A DNA stretch of 64,000 nucleotides from assembly GCA_963730165.1 (NCBI GenBank), contig CAVSQS010000003.1, positions 310,001 to 374,000 of the forward strand. Direction: 5' to 3'. This document shows, piece by piece, positions 34,802 to 44,049 of the stretch. A program made the position numbers and the translations under genes. Position 1 is the first letter of the stretch; every line of letters starts with the position of its first letter. The stretch is from DASSQJ01 sp963730165 (GTDB lineage Bacteria; Actinomycetota; Actinomycetes; Actinomycetales; Dermatophilaceae). The notes beneath the pieces were generated by a model. That model was not told the DNA's origin and made no database searches. It was given only the letters and a program-made list of their open reading frames with translations.

Positions 34802-36085
34802 ATGGGCGACCTGCTGCGGGACATCGCGCTCGTCGTCGTGTTCGTCCTCGTCGGCGGCGTGTTCGCCGGGACCGAGATCGCGCTGGTCTCCCTGCGTCGC
34901 AGCCAGCTCGACCAGCTGGAGCGGCGCAGCACCCGCGGCGCCAGGGTCGCCGCGGTCGCGCGCGACCCGAACCGGTTCCTCGCGGCCGTGCAGATCGGGG
35001 TCACCCTGGCGGGCTTCCTCTCGGCGGCGGTCGGTGCCTCGACGATCGCGCCCTACCTCACGCCCGTCCTCGTCGGTTGGGGGCTCTCACCCGGCCTGGC
35101 GCAGACGGTCTCGCTCGTGGTGCTGACCCTTGCCGTGGCCTTCCTCTCCCTCGTGCTCGGCGAGCTCGTCCCGAAGCGCATCGGCCTGCAGCGCTCCTCG
35201 GCGGTGGCCCTCGCGGTGGCCCCGGCCGTCGACCGCTTCGCGACGGCGATGCGGCCGGTGATCTGGCTGCTGTCCGTCTCGACCGACGCCGTCGTCCGAC
35301 TGCTCGGGGGTGACCCCGAGGCGGCTCGCGAGGAGATGTCGGAGGAGGAGCTGCGTCACCTCCTCGTCTCCCACCAGGGGATCCCGCGGGACGAGCGGGC
35401 GGTCCTGCGCGAGGTCTTCGCCGCCGCGGAGCGCACCGTCGGGGAGGTGATGCGTCCGCGTCACGACGTCGTCTTCCTCGCCGGTGACCTCACCGTCGAG
35501 GAAGCGGTGGGGACGGTCGTCGACGAGCCCTACTCGAGGTACCCGGTCACGGGTGACGGCTTCGACGACGTCCTCGGCTTCGTCCACGTCCGCGACCTCT
35601 ACGAGGCGCGGGCGCGCGGTTCCGACCGGGCGCGCGTGCGCTCGCTGGTCCGCCGGATCGTCCTCCTGCCGCAGACCAACGCCCTGCTCCCGTCGCTCGC
35701 CATCCTGCGGCGGGAGCGCATCCACATCGCCGTCGTCCTCGACGAGTACGGCGGCACCGACGGGATCGTCACGCTCGAGGACCTCGTGGAGGAGCTCGTG
35801 GGGGAGATCCACGACGAGCGCGACGTCCCGGCCGTGCTGCGGGAGGTCGGGGCCCACGGCGACGTCGTCGTCGACGCCGGCCTCAACCTCGAGGACTTCC
35901 GCGAGGCCGTCGGCATCGAGCTGCCCGACGTCGGCGTCTACGAGACGGTCGGGGGGTACGTGCTCGACCGGCTCGGTCGGGTCGCCGTCGTCGGTGACGT
36001 CGTACCCGCCGGCGAGCACGAGCTGGAGGTCGTCGAGGTGGACGGCAACCACATCGAGCGGGTTCGCGTGCGCCGTCCGTCGTGA
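34802..36085 (+). CDS. CNNM/CorC (hemolysin C) family protein, second copy
   Basis: 427 aa from ATG 34802 (a GTG at 34799 is in frame). DUF21 transmembrane domain with GELVPKRIGLQRSS, a CBS pair (GEVMRPRHDVVFLAGD and HIAVVLDEYGGTDGIVTLEDLVEELVGEIHDE) and a C-terminal CorC/HlyC domain. The same architecture occurs at 10983, but this copy has the longer, canonical DUF21 domain. It follows glyS by nine bp and may be co-transcribed with it. Likely a metal-ion efflux or sensing function; substrate unknown. Confidence 0.92.
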   Translation: MGDLLRDIALVVVFVLVGGVFAGTEIALVSLRRSQLDQLERRSTRGARVAAVARDPNRFLAAVQIGVTLAGFLSAAVGASTIAPYLTPVLVGWGLSPGLAQTVSLVVLTLAVAFLSLVLGELVPKRIGLQRSSAVALAVAPAVDRFATAMRPVIWLLSVSTDAVVRLLGGDPEAAREEMSEEELRHLLVSHQGIPRDERAVLREVFAAAERTVGEVMRPRHDVVFLAGDLTVEEAVGTVVDEPYSRYPVTGDGFDDVLGFVHVRDLYEARARGSDRARVRSLVRRIVLLPQTNALLPSLAILRRERIHIAVVLDEYGGTDGIVTLEDLVEELVGEIHDERDVPAVLREVGAHGDVVVDAGLNLEDFREAVGIELPDVGVYETVGGYVLDRLGRVAVVGDVVPAGEHELEVVEVDGNHIERVRVRRPS

Positions 36086-36154
36086 CCCGCGGGACGGCCG
36101 CAGGCGGGCCTCGCGTGACACAGTGGAGGGCACCGGGCGAGCAGGAGGTGGCCC

Positions 36155-37936
36155 GTGGCGACGACGGGGACGGGCTGGTCCGGCGCCGAGCTCGCCGGGT
36201 TCGTCCGGCGCGAGGAGGAGCAGCTGCTCCGTGCCGCCGTCCTCGTCCGGGGTGACGTCGGGCGGGCTCGTGGTCTCGTCGAGGACGCCTTCGTCGTCGT
36301 GGGCCGGCGGTGGCCGGCGGCCGTCGAGGAGGACCCGGTGGGGACCGTCCGGCGGTCCCTGTTCCGCTCGCTGCTCGCGGACTGCCGTGGTGGAGCGGCG
36401 GCGGCCGAGGCCGCGCAGGCGCTGTGCCGCCTCCCCGACGACGAGGACGGCTGGACGGTCGGTCCGCCGTCGGTCGAGTCCGCCCGGGTGCGGGCCGAGG
36501 CGGCCCGCGCCCTCGCCGAGCTGACCCCCCGCGAACGGATGGTGCTCGTCCTGCTCGCCGTCGACGGCGTGACGGTGGGCGAGGCCGCCCGCACGCTGCG
36601 GATGCTTCCTCGCACGGTGCGGGCCGAGGCCCGGTCGGCCCTGGAACGGCTGGGTGCGGCGCTGCCGGGGCGTCACCTCGAGTCGGGACGGGCCGACAGC
36701 CTCGCCGTACGTGAGGTCCTCGAGGCCGCGCTCGGCCGGCTGCCCGCACCGGACCTCGCGGCGGCCGTCGAAGACCGGGTGCGGCAGAGACGCCGGGTCG
36801 TCCGCCGGCGTGGCCTCCTCCTCGCGACGGGGGTGCTCGGTGCGGGCGCGGTCGGGGCGCTCGGGGTGCGGCAGCTCGACGCGCCGGACGGCCCGCGGGA
36901 GCTGCGCGAGGGGGACCCACATCTCGGGTCGACCGACCTGGGCGGGGTCGTCGTCCACCCCGCGCCGGCTCCGGCCGCGGAGGCCTCGCTGCCCGAGCAC
37001 CCCCGCCGTGCGGAGCTGCCGGTGCCGGACCCGATCGGGCCCGGCGACCCGTCGCTCGTGAGCCCGGTACCGCGCGGGGGTACTGACGCCCTCGTGGCGG
37101 CGGTCTACCTCGTGCGGGGAGGCGGCGGACGGTTCGTCCCCGTGGTCCGGGTGACCGGCGACCCGCCCGTGCGCTGGTCCTTCGACGCGGCCGAGGTCGT
37201 GGGCGAGGAGCGCGGCTACCCCCTCGTGACGCCCGACACCGTCACGGTGGACCGGCGCCGGGTCGTCCTCCCGACGGTCGCCAGGGTCCTCGTCCTCGAC
37301 CTCCCCACGGGGCGCGTGGACGACATCGGCGTGCGCGACCCGACGCTGCGCAGTGCGGGCTGGGCGTCGGACGGCACGACAGTGGTCGTCCACGGCCGTG
37401 ACGACGCGTGGCTCGTCGAGCCCGGGACGGGTGAGGTCACCCGCGCCACCGGGCCCGTGGCCCCGGGTCGCCACCAGCTCGCGTGGTCCGCCGGCGCGAC
37501 GGTGGTCCGCACGGCGGCCCCCGACGGGAGGATCGAGAGCATGGAACCGGTCGCCGGCCCCCCCGTCGTGCCGTTCGGCCCGTCGGCCTCCACGCCCGAC
37601 GGATGGGTCGCGGCGCCGGTGTTCCTCCCGGGCCGCTTCCAGGACGAGCTCGGTCGCGGCCAGGGAGTCGCCGTGCTGCAGATCGGTCACGGGTCACGAC
37701 TGCACGTGCTCGCTGCCGAGGTGCCGGCGGGGACCGCCCTCCTGCGCTACCGGGTCCTCGGCTGGGCTCCGCCGGCCACCGTGCTCCTGGAGTCGCGGTC
37801 GCCGGCCGGGCCCGACGGCGCCCCGGTGCTGCGCGTGCTCGCCTGGGACGTGCCCGGGGCGGCGCTCTGGCAGGTCGGGACGGTCGACGGCGTCGGGGGC
37901 ACCGGGAGCTGGTTCACCGGCCGCTGGGGGGTGTGA
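36155..37936 (+). CDS. Sigma-factor-like domain fused to TM helix and extracytoplasmic domain (copy 1)
   Basis: 593 aa from GTG 36155 (GGAGG upstream). Residues 15-80 resemble ECF (SigE-family) region 2 (EEQLLRAAVLVRGD, VGRRWPAAV). Residues 120-170 resemble region 4 (AELTPRERMVLVLLAVDGVTV). A basic stretch RQRRRVVRRR precedes one transmembrane helix (about 220-238). The remaining 350 residues look like repeated beta-blades (VLVLDLPTGRVDDIGV, WLVEPGTGEVTRA, VLRVLAWDVPG) ending WFTGRWGV. A paralogue with identical layout is at 41444. It could be a membrane-tethered sigma-like regulator or a sigma-derived scaffold. Its stop overlaps the convergent repeat-protein gene by 23 bp. Confidence 0.75.
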   Translation: MATTGTGWSGAELAGFVRREEEQLLRAAVLVRGDVGRARGLVEDAFVVVGRRWPAAVEEDPVGTVRRSLFRSLLADCRGGAAAAEAAQALCRLPDDEDGWTVGPPSVESARVRAEAARALAELTPRERMVLVLLAVDGVTVGEAARTLRMLPRTVRAEARSALERLGAALPGRHLESGRADSLAVREVLEAALGRLPAPDLAAAVEDRVRQRRRVVRRRGLLLATGVLGAGAVGALGVRQLDAPDGPRELREGDPHLGSTDLGGVVVHPAPAPAAEASLPEHPRRAELPVPDPIGPGDPSLVSPVPRGGTDALVAAVYLVRGGGGRFVPVVRVTGDPPVRWSFDAAEVVGEERGYPLVTPDTVTVDRRRVVLPTVARVLVLDLPTGRVDDIGVRDPTLRSAGWASDGTTVVVHGRDDAWLVEPGTGEVTRATGPVAPGRHQLAWSAGATVVRTAAPDGRIESMEPVAGPPVVPFGPSASTPDGWVAAPVFLPGRFQDELGRGQGVAVLQIGHGSRLHVLAAEVPAGTALLRYRVLGWAPPATVLLESRSPAGPDGAPVLRVLAWDVPGAALWQVGTVDGVGGTGSWFTGRWGV

Positions 37937-40763
37937 CCGGCAAGCCGGAGTCGGCCCACACCTGCGCGGCCTCGGCGGAACGACCGGCCCGCTCGAGGGC
38001 CGTGGCGAGGGCCCCAGCGGCGCGGACGCGGTCCTCGGTGCGGCCCGCCGCGTCGAGCTCGGCGATGCTGCCCCGCAGCCGCGGCTCGGCGTCCGCGATC
38101 CGGTCCGCGTCCGCGAGGACGATCCCGGCCTCGGCCCGCATGACCAGCTCGTGGCCGCCACCGAGGAGCCCTTCGGCGCGGTCCAGGCGCTCGACCGCCT
38201 CGTCGGTGCGTCCGGCCCGGGCCAGGATGAGCGCTCCCTCCCGGAGCACGTCCGGCTCGAGCACCTCCGGGTCGAAGTCGGCAGCCGGTCCGGCGGGGAC
38301 GACCGACGCGAGCAACGCGCCCTCCCGCAGGGCGCCGTCGAGGGCAGCCAGGCCACCGTCGACGTCGCCTCCGAGGGCGCGCAGCTCGGCCGCCCCGCGC
38401 AGGGCCTCGACGAGCACCGCCGGCGAGCCGCTGACGCGGGCGGACGCGGCGGCCTGCTCGTAGTGCTCGGCGGCGGACCCGGTGTCGTCGTCGTCCCATG
38501 CGGCGTGCCCGGCCCGCAGGTGCGCGTGCGCCGCCTCCTCCACCCGGCGGCCGCCGGTGAAGGCGGTCGCGGCGGTCGCGAAGGCGGTCCGGGCCGTCCC
38601 CCAGCGCCGGACCGCGACGCAGGCGTTGCCGAGTGCCCAGGCCGCCGGTCCGGTCAGGGCCGGGACGTGCTCGTCGATGACCGGGAGGGCCGCCTCCAGC
38701 AGCTCTGCGGCCTCCCCGGGTCGTCCGCCCTCGAGCCACGCGAGGCCGAGCAACCGCTGGCCGACCGCCAGGGCGACCGGGTCGTGCAGGCGCAGCGCGA
38801 GCGCCACCGCGTCCGCAGCCCTGGCCTCGAGCCGGTCCCACGCGCCGAGGTCGACGAGCACGTCGCAGCAGGTGAACAGCGGCCCGGCGCGCACCTCGTC
38901 GGCGAGCCCCCGCATCCCGTGCTCGGCCTCGAGGAGCTCCACGGCCCGCTCGAGGTCGCCCTCGGCGCGGGCGATGCGGGCCCGCAGGTCGAGCGCCAGG
39001 GCGCGGAGGACGAGGTTGTCGCCCGCGAGCCGCTCGCCCTCGTCGATGAGGCGGGTCGCCGCCGCATGGCCCTGCGGCACCGTGACGAGCGCGGCCTCCA
39101 GCACGCAGAGCGCGCGGCGGGCCGGCAGCCCGGCCTGCTCGTAGAGGTCGGCCGCGTGCAGGCAGACCTCCCGCGGATCCGGCGCCCAGGCGTCGTGGGC
39201 GTAGCGCCGCCACGCGGTGGCGGCCTCGTCCGGGGGCGCCCACGACTCCAGCTCGGTGAGGGCGGCGCGCGCGGCCTCGCGCGCGGTGACCACCTCCGGG
39301 GCGCTCGGCGAGTGGTGGGCCTGCCCGGCCTCGGTCGCCTCGAGGACGGCCAGGTCACAGCCCACCCGGGCCGCCCCGAGCTCGTCACCCGCGCGTGCGG
39401 CGAGCGCGAGGGCCGCGTCGAGCACGGGGCGGCGCTCGGGGTAGGGCAGGTCCTGGGCGGCGTGCCGGTCGAGGAACGCCGCCGCGGCCCACTGCTCCGG
39501 TGCGCCCAGCCGCGGGGAGACCTCGCTCCGCTGGCTCCGCCAGGCACGCACGAGTGCGCTCGCCCGTGGGTCGACGGTGTTGACGGCGACCGCGACGGCG
39601 TCCGCCAGCGCCACGACGTCGCCGGGGGAGTCCAGTGGGAAGGCCTCGGCCGGGTCGGGGCCCGGGGGGAGCCGGGTCGGCGGCAGGGTGGGCTCCTCGG
39701 CGACCACGCCCGGGGCGAGGGCGGCGGCGAGCTCGTCGGCGAGGGTCGTCGACCCGGCGCGGGCGTCGAGCGCGACCGCCTCGTCGGCGGCCACCGAGCG
39801 CAGCTCGGCGACGCGCTGCTCGGCGGTGGCGCCGTCGACCACGGGTGGGGCGAGTCCGCGCGCGACGGCGTGCTCGAGCACCCACGCGGCGGTCCCGGCC
39901 CACCACATCCGGTCGGTCGGGTGGTCGAGCGCGGGCAGCCAGCCCAGCCGGGGCAGGAGCAGGTCGACGGCACGGTCGGTGTTCCCGATGCGCACCAGCG
40001 CCCGCAGGCAGGCCGCCACCTCCGCGGCGCGCGTGGGGTCGTCCGCGACGCCGTGCCAGGCGCCGCGGAACGCGGTGGCGGCGGAGTCGACGTCACCGCG
40101 TCGCGCGTGCAGCTCTGCGACGAGGGCCAGGGAGGCCGCCGGCTGCGCCTCGCACGTGACCGCGCCGGAGAGCACCGGCTCGAGGACCTCCAGGAGCGTC
40201 TCGGGAGCGGCGCGCAGCAGCAGCGCCTGCTCGTGGGCCTCGCACGCCACGCAGGCCTCCTCGGAGTCGTCCGGCGGCTCGGCCCGCCACGCCGCGAGGG
40301 ACCGGCCCAGGCCCACGGTGTCGCCGGTGGCGTGCGCGAGGCGCGCCCGGGCCGCCTGCACGGGCCGGGCGCTCCGGCCGGCGACCCGGTGACCGACCGC
40401 GAGGTCCTCCACGGCCGCCGCCCAGCGCGCCAGGGTGACCTCGGGTGATCCCTCGGCCACGTCCAGGGCCCACTCGAGCTTCCAGAGAACGGCGTCGACG
40501 TCCTCGTCGTCCAGCTCGTGGGCCCCCGTCAGCGCCGTCCGCAGCCAGGCGACGTGGGGGAGGGCGACGGTGTCGTCGTCGATGTCGAGAACGGCCGAGA
40601 CCACGTCGTTGCGCGCGACGAACTCCTCCGCGAACGAGGCGTGCCCGAGGGCCAGGCGCAGGACCTCCTCGTGCGCCCGCAGCCGGTCGGCGCCGGCGGG
40701 CGTCTCGTCGGCGGCGAGGGAGGCCCGCGCGAACTCGCGCGACACGTGCTCCCACTGACGCAC
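37914..40763 (-). CDS. Large helical-repeat (TPR-like) protein
   Basis: 949 aa from GTG 40763, with GGAGGAG upstream. Almost entirely alpha-helical Ala/Leu/Glu-rich repeats, for example AVGQRLLGLAWLEGGRPGEA, AAHAHLRAGHAAWDDDD and ARAGRTDEAVERLDRAEGLL, as in TPR arrays of MalT/LuxR-type or scaffold proteins. No P-loop, HTH, signal peptide or TM segment is visible. It sits between sigma-like genes and faces them convergently (3' overlap with copy 1) and divergently (sigma remnant). A scaffold or protein-protein role in that system is inferred only from context. Confidence 0.7.
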   Translation of the reverse strand: MRQWEHVSREFARASLAADETPAGADRLRAHEEVLRLALGHASFAEEFVARNDVVSAVLDIDDDTVALPHVAWLRTALTGAHELDDEDVDAVLWKLEWALDVAEGSPEVTLARWAAAVEDLAVGHRVAGRSARPVQAARARLAHATGDTVGLGRSLAAWRAEPPDDSEEACVACEAHEQALLLRAAPETLLEVLEPVLSGAVTCEAQPAASLALVAELHARRGDVDSAATAFRGAWHGVADDPTRAAEVAACLRALVRIGNTDRAVDLLLPRLGWLPALDHPTDRMWWAGTAAWVLEHAVARGLAPPVVDGATAEQRVAELRSVAADEAVALDARAGSTTLADELAAALAPGVVAEEPTLPPTRLPPGPDPAEAFPLDSPGDVVALADAVAVAVNTVDPRASALVRAWRSQRSEVSPRLGAPEQWAAAAFLDRHAAQDLPYPERRPVLDAALALAARAGDELGAARVGCDLAVLEATEAGQAHHSPSAPEVVTAREAARAALTELESWAPPDEAATAWRRYAHDAWAPDPREVCLHAADLYEQAGLPARRALCVLEAALVTVPQGHAAATRLIDEGERLAGDNLVLRALALDLRARIARAEGDLERAVELLEAEHGMRGLADEVRAGPLFTCCDVLVDLGAWDRLEARAADAVALALRLHDPVALAVGQRLLGLAWLEGGRPGEAAELLEAALPVIDEHVPALTGPAAWALGNACVAVRRWGTARTAFATAATAFTGGRRVEEAAHAHLRAGHAAWDDDDTGSAAEHYEQAAASARVSGSPAVLVEALRGAAELRALGGDVDGGLAALDGALREGALLASVVPAGPAADFDPEVLEPDVLREGALILARAGRTDEAVERLDRAEGLLGGGHELVMRAEAGIVLADADRIADAEPRLRGSIAELDAAGRTEDRVRAAGALATALERAGRSAEAAQVWADSGLPVTPPSGR

Positions 40764-40892
40764 CCTCGTGCTCCTCCCTGTCGTCCGGGTCCGCGGCCCC
40801 GGCCCAGTCTGCCGCCCGCGCGCCAACCTTTCATCCCGACCCCGGCGTTGACACAGTGGAGCACCGTCGATCGCGTGAGGAGGTGGGTCCGG

Positions 40893-41356
40893 ATGGACAC
40901 GACCGACGGCACCTGGCCGGCGGACGCCGAGTTCGCCGAGCACGTGCGCGCCCGCCAGGGGCGGCTGCTGCGGGCGGCCTTCCTCGTGTGCGGGGACGCA
41001 CGGCTCGCCGAGGACCTGCTCCAGGGCGCGCTGGTCAAGCTCGCCGGGAACTGGGCAGGGCTCCGCGACGAGCACCCCGACGCGTACGTCCGTCGCATCC
41101 ACTACCGCGACGCCGTCTCGTCGTGGCGACGTCGTCGCCGTGAGGTCGTGGGGCTCGATGCGGAGCGCCCCGAGGAGCCCGCGGCGCGCCCGAGCAGGAG
41201 CGGGTGGAGCGACGTCTCGACGTCCTGCGCGCCCTCGACGTCCTGACGCCGCGGCAGCGCGCCACGGTGGTGCTGCGCTACGTCGAGGACCGCAGCGAGC
41301 GGGAGACGGCGGAGGTCCTCGGGGTCAGCGTCGGACGCGGCCGGGGTGGTGCGTGA
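40893..41356 (+). pseudogene. Truncated, frameshifted SigE-family sigma factor
   Basis: ATG 40893 follows GAGGAGG by about nine nt. Region 2 is clear (HVRARQGRLLRAAFLVCGDARLAEDLLQ, then DAYVRRIHYRD). The frame shifts at about 41190, and region 4 continues one frame over as VERRLDVLRALDVLTPRQRATVVLRYVEDRSERETAEVLGVSVG (the ECF pattern). It then stops at 41354 without the usual recognition-helix continuation (TVKSxxxRAL). It is thus missing the end of region 4 and is out of frame. It looks like a decayed copy of the neighbouring sigma-like modules; copy 2 begins 88 bp downstream. Confidence 0.75.
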
Positions 41357-41443
41357 CGGCCCTGTGGTGTGGGTCATCATCCGCCGCCACGGTGGCCGCG
41401 CGGTGGGACGGTGAGGTGAGGGCCCGCCGAGGAGGTGGGGACC

Positions 41444-43165
41444 GTGGTGGAGCGGGGCTACGCGGACTTCGTCCGCGAGCGCCAGTCCGAGCTCCTGCGC
41501 GCAGCGGCACTGGTCTCCGGCAGCCCCGAGGCCGGCCGCGCCCTCCTCGTCGCCGCTCTCGTCGACCTAGCCCGACACTGGCCGCGGGTTCGGGAGGACC
41601 GTCCCGACGCCTACCTGCGCCGGTCGCTCTACGGCCGTGCCATCCACCCGGGTCACGGTCCTTCCGGTGCCGAGGTCGACCCGGTCGCCCCCGTGGTCGA
41701 GGCGGACCGCTGGGAGGGTGACGTCGCCGAGCAGCGTCACCGCGTGGTCCGCGCGCTCGGCGACCTGGCCCCCCTGCAGCGTGCCGTGCTCGTCGACCGG
41801 TCGCTCGAGCAACGCTCCGACGCCGAGACCGCCGAGGTGCTGGGCCTCGACCCGGCGACCGAGCGAGCGGCCCTGGACGACGCGATGCGGCGGCTCGCCC
41901 CCCTCGTCGGGGTCCGGCCGGGCGCCCCGCGGACCGGCCCCGAGCCGGGCGAGGAGATCTGGCACCTGCTCGAGCTCGCGGGGGACGACGTCGTCGAGGA
42001 GGACCTCGTCGAGGAGGCCTGGGCGATCGCCACGACCCGGAGGCGCCGGGTCGGGCGTCGCGTCGTCCTCGGGGGCATCGCCGTCGGCGCGGCGGGCGCC
42101 GGGGCCGCCCTCCTGCTCGACCGTCCGCAGCGCCGGGCGGAGGACGTGGTCGGTCGGGTCCTGCCCACGGTCGAGGTCGCCGGGATCCACGTCGCCCTCG
42201 CGCCCCGGCCCGGGGACGAGGTCCGTCTCCTGCGCTACCCCGACGCCGCGGGCCTCGGCCTGCGGCCCGGCCTGGGCCCCGGCGACCCGAGTGGCTCACC
42301 TCGCCTCGTCGGCCCGTTGACTGCGCCACTGCGCGCCGTCTACCTGGTGAGCAGCAGCGGCCGCCGTGGTCTCGATGTCGTCCTGGAGACGCCCGACGTC
42401 GAGCCCACGCACCACCTCGTGGCACCGTCTCGTGCCGACGAGGTGGTGCGTGCCCGCGACCACCTCGGCCCCCGGACCATCTCGTCCGACCGCCACCGCG
42501 TCGTGCTGCCCTCGACGGGAGGCATCGTCGTCATCGACCCGAGGATCCCGGGTGAGCGCCACCTCGCCGTACCCGACGCCACCCTGACGTGGGCGGCCTG
42601 GGCCCCCGACGAGGTCACCGCCGTCGCCGCCTCGATCCACGCCGGCTGGGCCGTCGACACCTCGACCGGGGTCGTGCGCGAGGTCGGGCTCCCCGTCTGC
42701 GGCGACCTCGCCGTGCTCGGGTCTCCCGACGAGAACCTCGAGGTGCAGGCGTGCGGACCGTCGGGTCACCCGGGGGCGCGCCGGGCGGTCGCGGCGCGAG
42801 GGCTCGTCCCGACCGTCGAGAGCGCGTTCGCAGCGAACCGCGCCGGCTGGGTCGCGGGCGAGGCGTTCCTCGGCCCCGAGCTCCAGGCGGAGACCGGACG
42901 CAGGAGCGGGCTCGTCGCGGTGCCCCCGGCCGACGCCGGCCCGCCGGTCGTGCTCGCCGCCGACGGACACATCGCGGATGCCCAGCGGTTCCGGGTGCTC
43001 GCCTGGGCCGACGAGGGGACCCTGCTCCTCGAGTCCCGATCGCAGACCGGCGCCAACGCCCACCGCGTGCTCGCGTGGGACGTGGCGGCCGACCGGCTCT
43101 GGGCCGTCGCCGAGGTCGAGCCGTTCGACGACAGGACGTGGTTCACCGGGCTCTACACGCTCTGA
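41444..43165 (+). CDS. Sigma-factor-like domain fused to TM helix and extracytoplasmic domain (copy 2)
   Basis: 573 aa. GTG 41444 is chosen because GAGGAGG lies at 41430-41436, overlapping the upstream in-frame GTG. Region-2-like residues 8-65 (FVRERQSELLRAAALVSG, ARHWPRVREDRPDAYLRRS) and region-4-like 100-155 (LGDLAPLQRAVLVDRSLEQ, AETAEVLGLD). One TM helix at about 206-225 follows basic TTRRRRVGRR. Then a beta-rich domain with VVIDPRIPGERHLAVP, WAVDTSTGVVREVG and LAWADEGTLLLESRS, ending WFTGLYTL. The C-terminal halves of the two copies align end to end, showing duplication. Confidence 0.75.
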   Translation: MVERGYADFVRERQSELLRAAALVSGSPEAGRALLVAALVDLARHWPRVREDRPDAYLRRSLYGRAIHPGHGPSGAEVDPVAPVVEADRWEGDVAEQRHRVVRALGDLAPLQRAVLVDRSLEQRSDAETAEVLGLDPATERAALDDAMRRLAPLVGVRPGAPRTGPEPGEEIWHLLELAGDDVVEEDLVEEAWAIATTRRRRVGRRVVLGGIAVGAAGAGAALLLDRPQRRAEDVVGRVLPTVEVAGIHVALAPRPGDEVRLLRYPDAAGLGLRPGLGPGDPSGSPRLVGPLTAPLRAVYLVSSSGRRGLDVVLETPDVEPTHHLVAPSRADEVVRARDHLGPRTISSDRHRVVLPSTGGIVVIDPRIPGERHLAVPDATLTWAAWAPDEVTAVAASIHAGWAVDTSTGVVREVGLPVCGDLAVLGSPDENLEVQACGPSGHPGARRAVAARGLVPTVESAFAANRAGWVAGEAFLGPELQAETGRRSGLVAVPPADAGPPVVLAADGHIADAQRFRVLAWADEGTLLLESRSQTGANAHRVLAWDVAADRLWAVAEVEPFDDRTWFTGLYTL

Positions 43166-43171
43166 GACCCG

Positions 43172-44005
43172 TCAGCCGGGGTGCGGACCGACGGCCACCG
43201 GCCGTGAGGGGACCGTGACCCACTCGCTCCACGAGCCGATGTACGGGATCGCCGAGATCCCGGCCTCGCGCAGGGCGAGCGACATCTGCGCGGCCGTGAC
43301 GCCGGACCCGCACGTCGTGCCCACGGGGGTGTCGCGGCGGATGCCGTGCGCCTCCGCCAAGCGGCGCACCTCGCTCGCGGGGAGGAACCTGCCCTCGGGG
43401 TCGAGCAGCGCGCTCATCGGGAGGTTCACCGACCCCGGGACGTGGCCCGCGACGGGGTCGATGGGCTCGCTGTCGCCCCGGTACCGCTCTGGGGCGCGGA
43501 CGTCGAGGAGGACCCCGCTGCGCGCCATCGCGGCCGCTGCGTCGGCGTCGAGCACGGGCACCGAGCCGGGGTGCACCCGGATGCCACCCGTCCGCGACGC
43601 GGGTAGCTCGGTCGTCACCTCGCGGCCCGCCCGGACCCAGGCCGCCATCCCGCCGTCGAGGACCCGGACGCTCGGGTGTCCGGCCCAGCGCAGCACCCAC
43701 CAGGCGCGGGCCGCGGCGAGGGAGGTGCGCTGGTCGTACACGACGACGTCGTCGCCCTCGTCGACCCCGCAGGCACGCAGCGCCGCCTCGAGGACCTCGG
43801 GGTCGGGCAGGGGGTGTCGCCCACCCGCCCCCGGTGGCCCGGCGAGCGCCGCGTCGAGATCGAGGTGGGTCGCCCCGGGCAGATGACCCAGCGCGTAGAG
43901 CTCCTCACCAGTCGGTCCGAACAGCTCGTACTGGACGTCGATGACGACCACCGAGCCGCGCTCGGCGAGGGCGGCGAGCTCGTCGGGGCCGACCAGGGCA
44001 CTCAT
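43172..44005 (-). CDS. sseA: Thiosulfate/3-mercaptopyruvate sulfurtransferase
   Basis: 277 aa from ATG 44005. Two tandem rhodanese domains: the first is inactive (VVVYDQRTSLAAARAWW); the second holds the catalytic Cys in TTCGSGVTAAQMSLAL. The CGSGVTA loop favours 3-mercaptopyruvate/thiosulfate sulfurtransferase activity, moving sulfane sulfur to cyanide or thiols. Minus-strand TTGGAT is six nt before the start. Its 3' end lies 6 bp from the convergent sigma-like gene. Confidence 0.9.
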   Translation of the reverse strand: MSALVGPDELAALAERGSVVVIDVQYELFGPTGEELYALGHLPGATHLDLDAALAGPPGAGGRHPLPDPEVLEAALRACGVDEGDDVVVYDQRTSLAAARAWWVLRWAGHPSVRVLDGGMAAWVRAGREVTTELPASRTGGIRVHPGSVPVLDADAAAAMARSGVLLDVRAPERYRGDSEPIDPVAGHVPGSVNLPMSALLDPEGRFLPASEVRRLAEAHGIRRDTPVGTTCGSGVTAAQMSLALREAGISAIPYIGSWSEWVTVPSRPVAVGPHPG

Positions 44006-44049
44006 CACCCCATCCAAGCAGCCACGTCCGGGTGAGGGAGGATGCCGGG

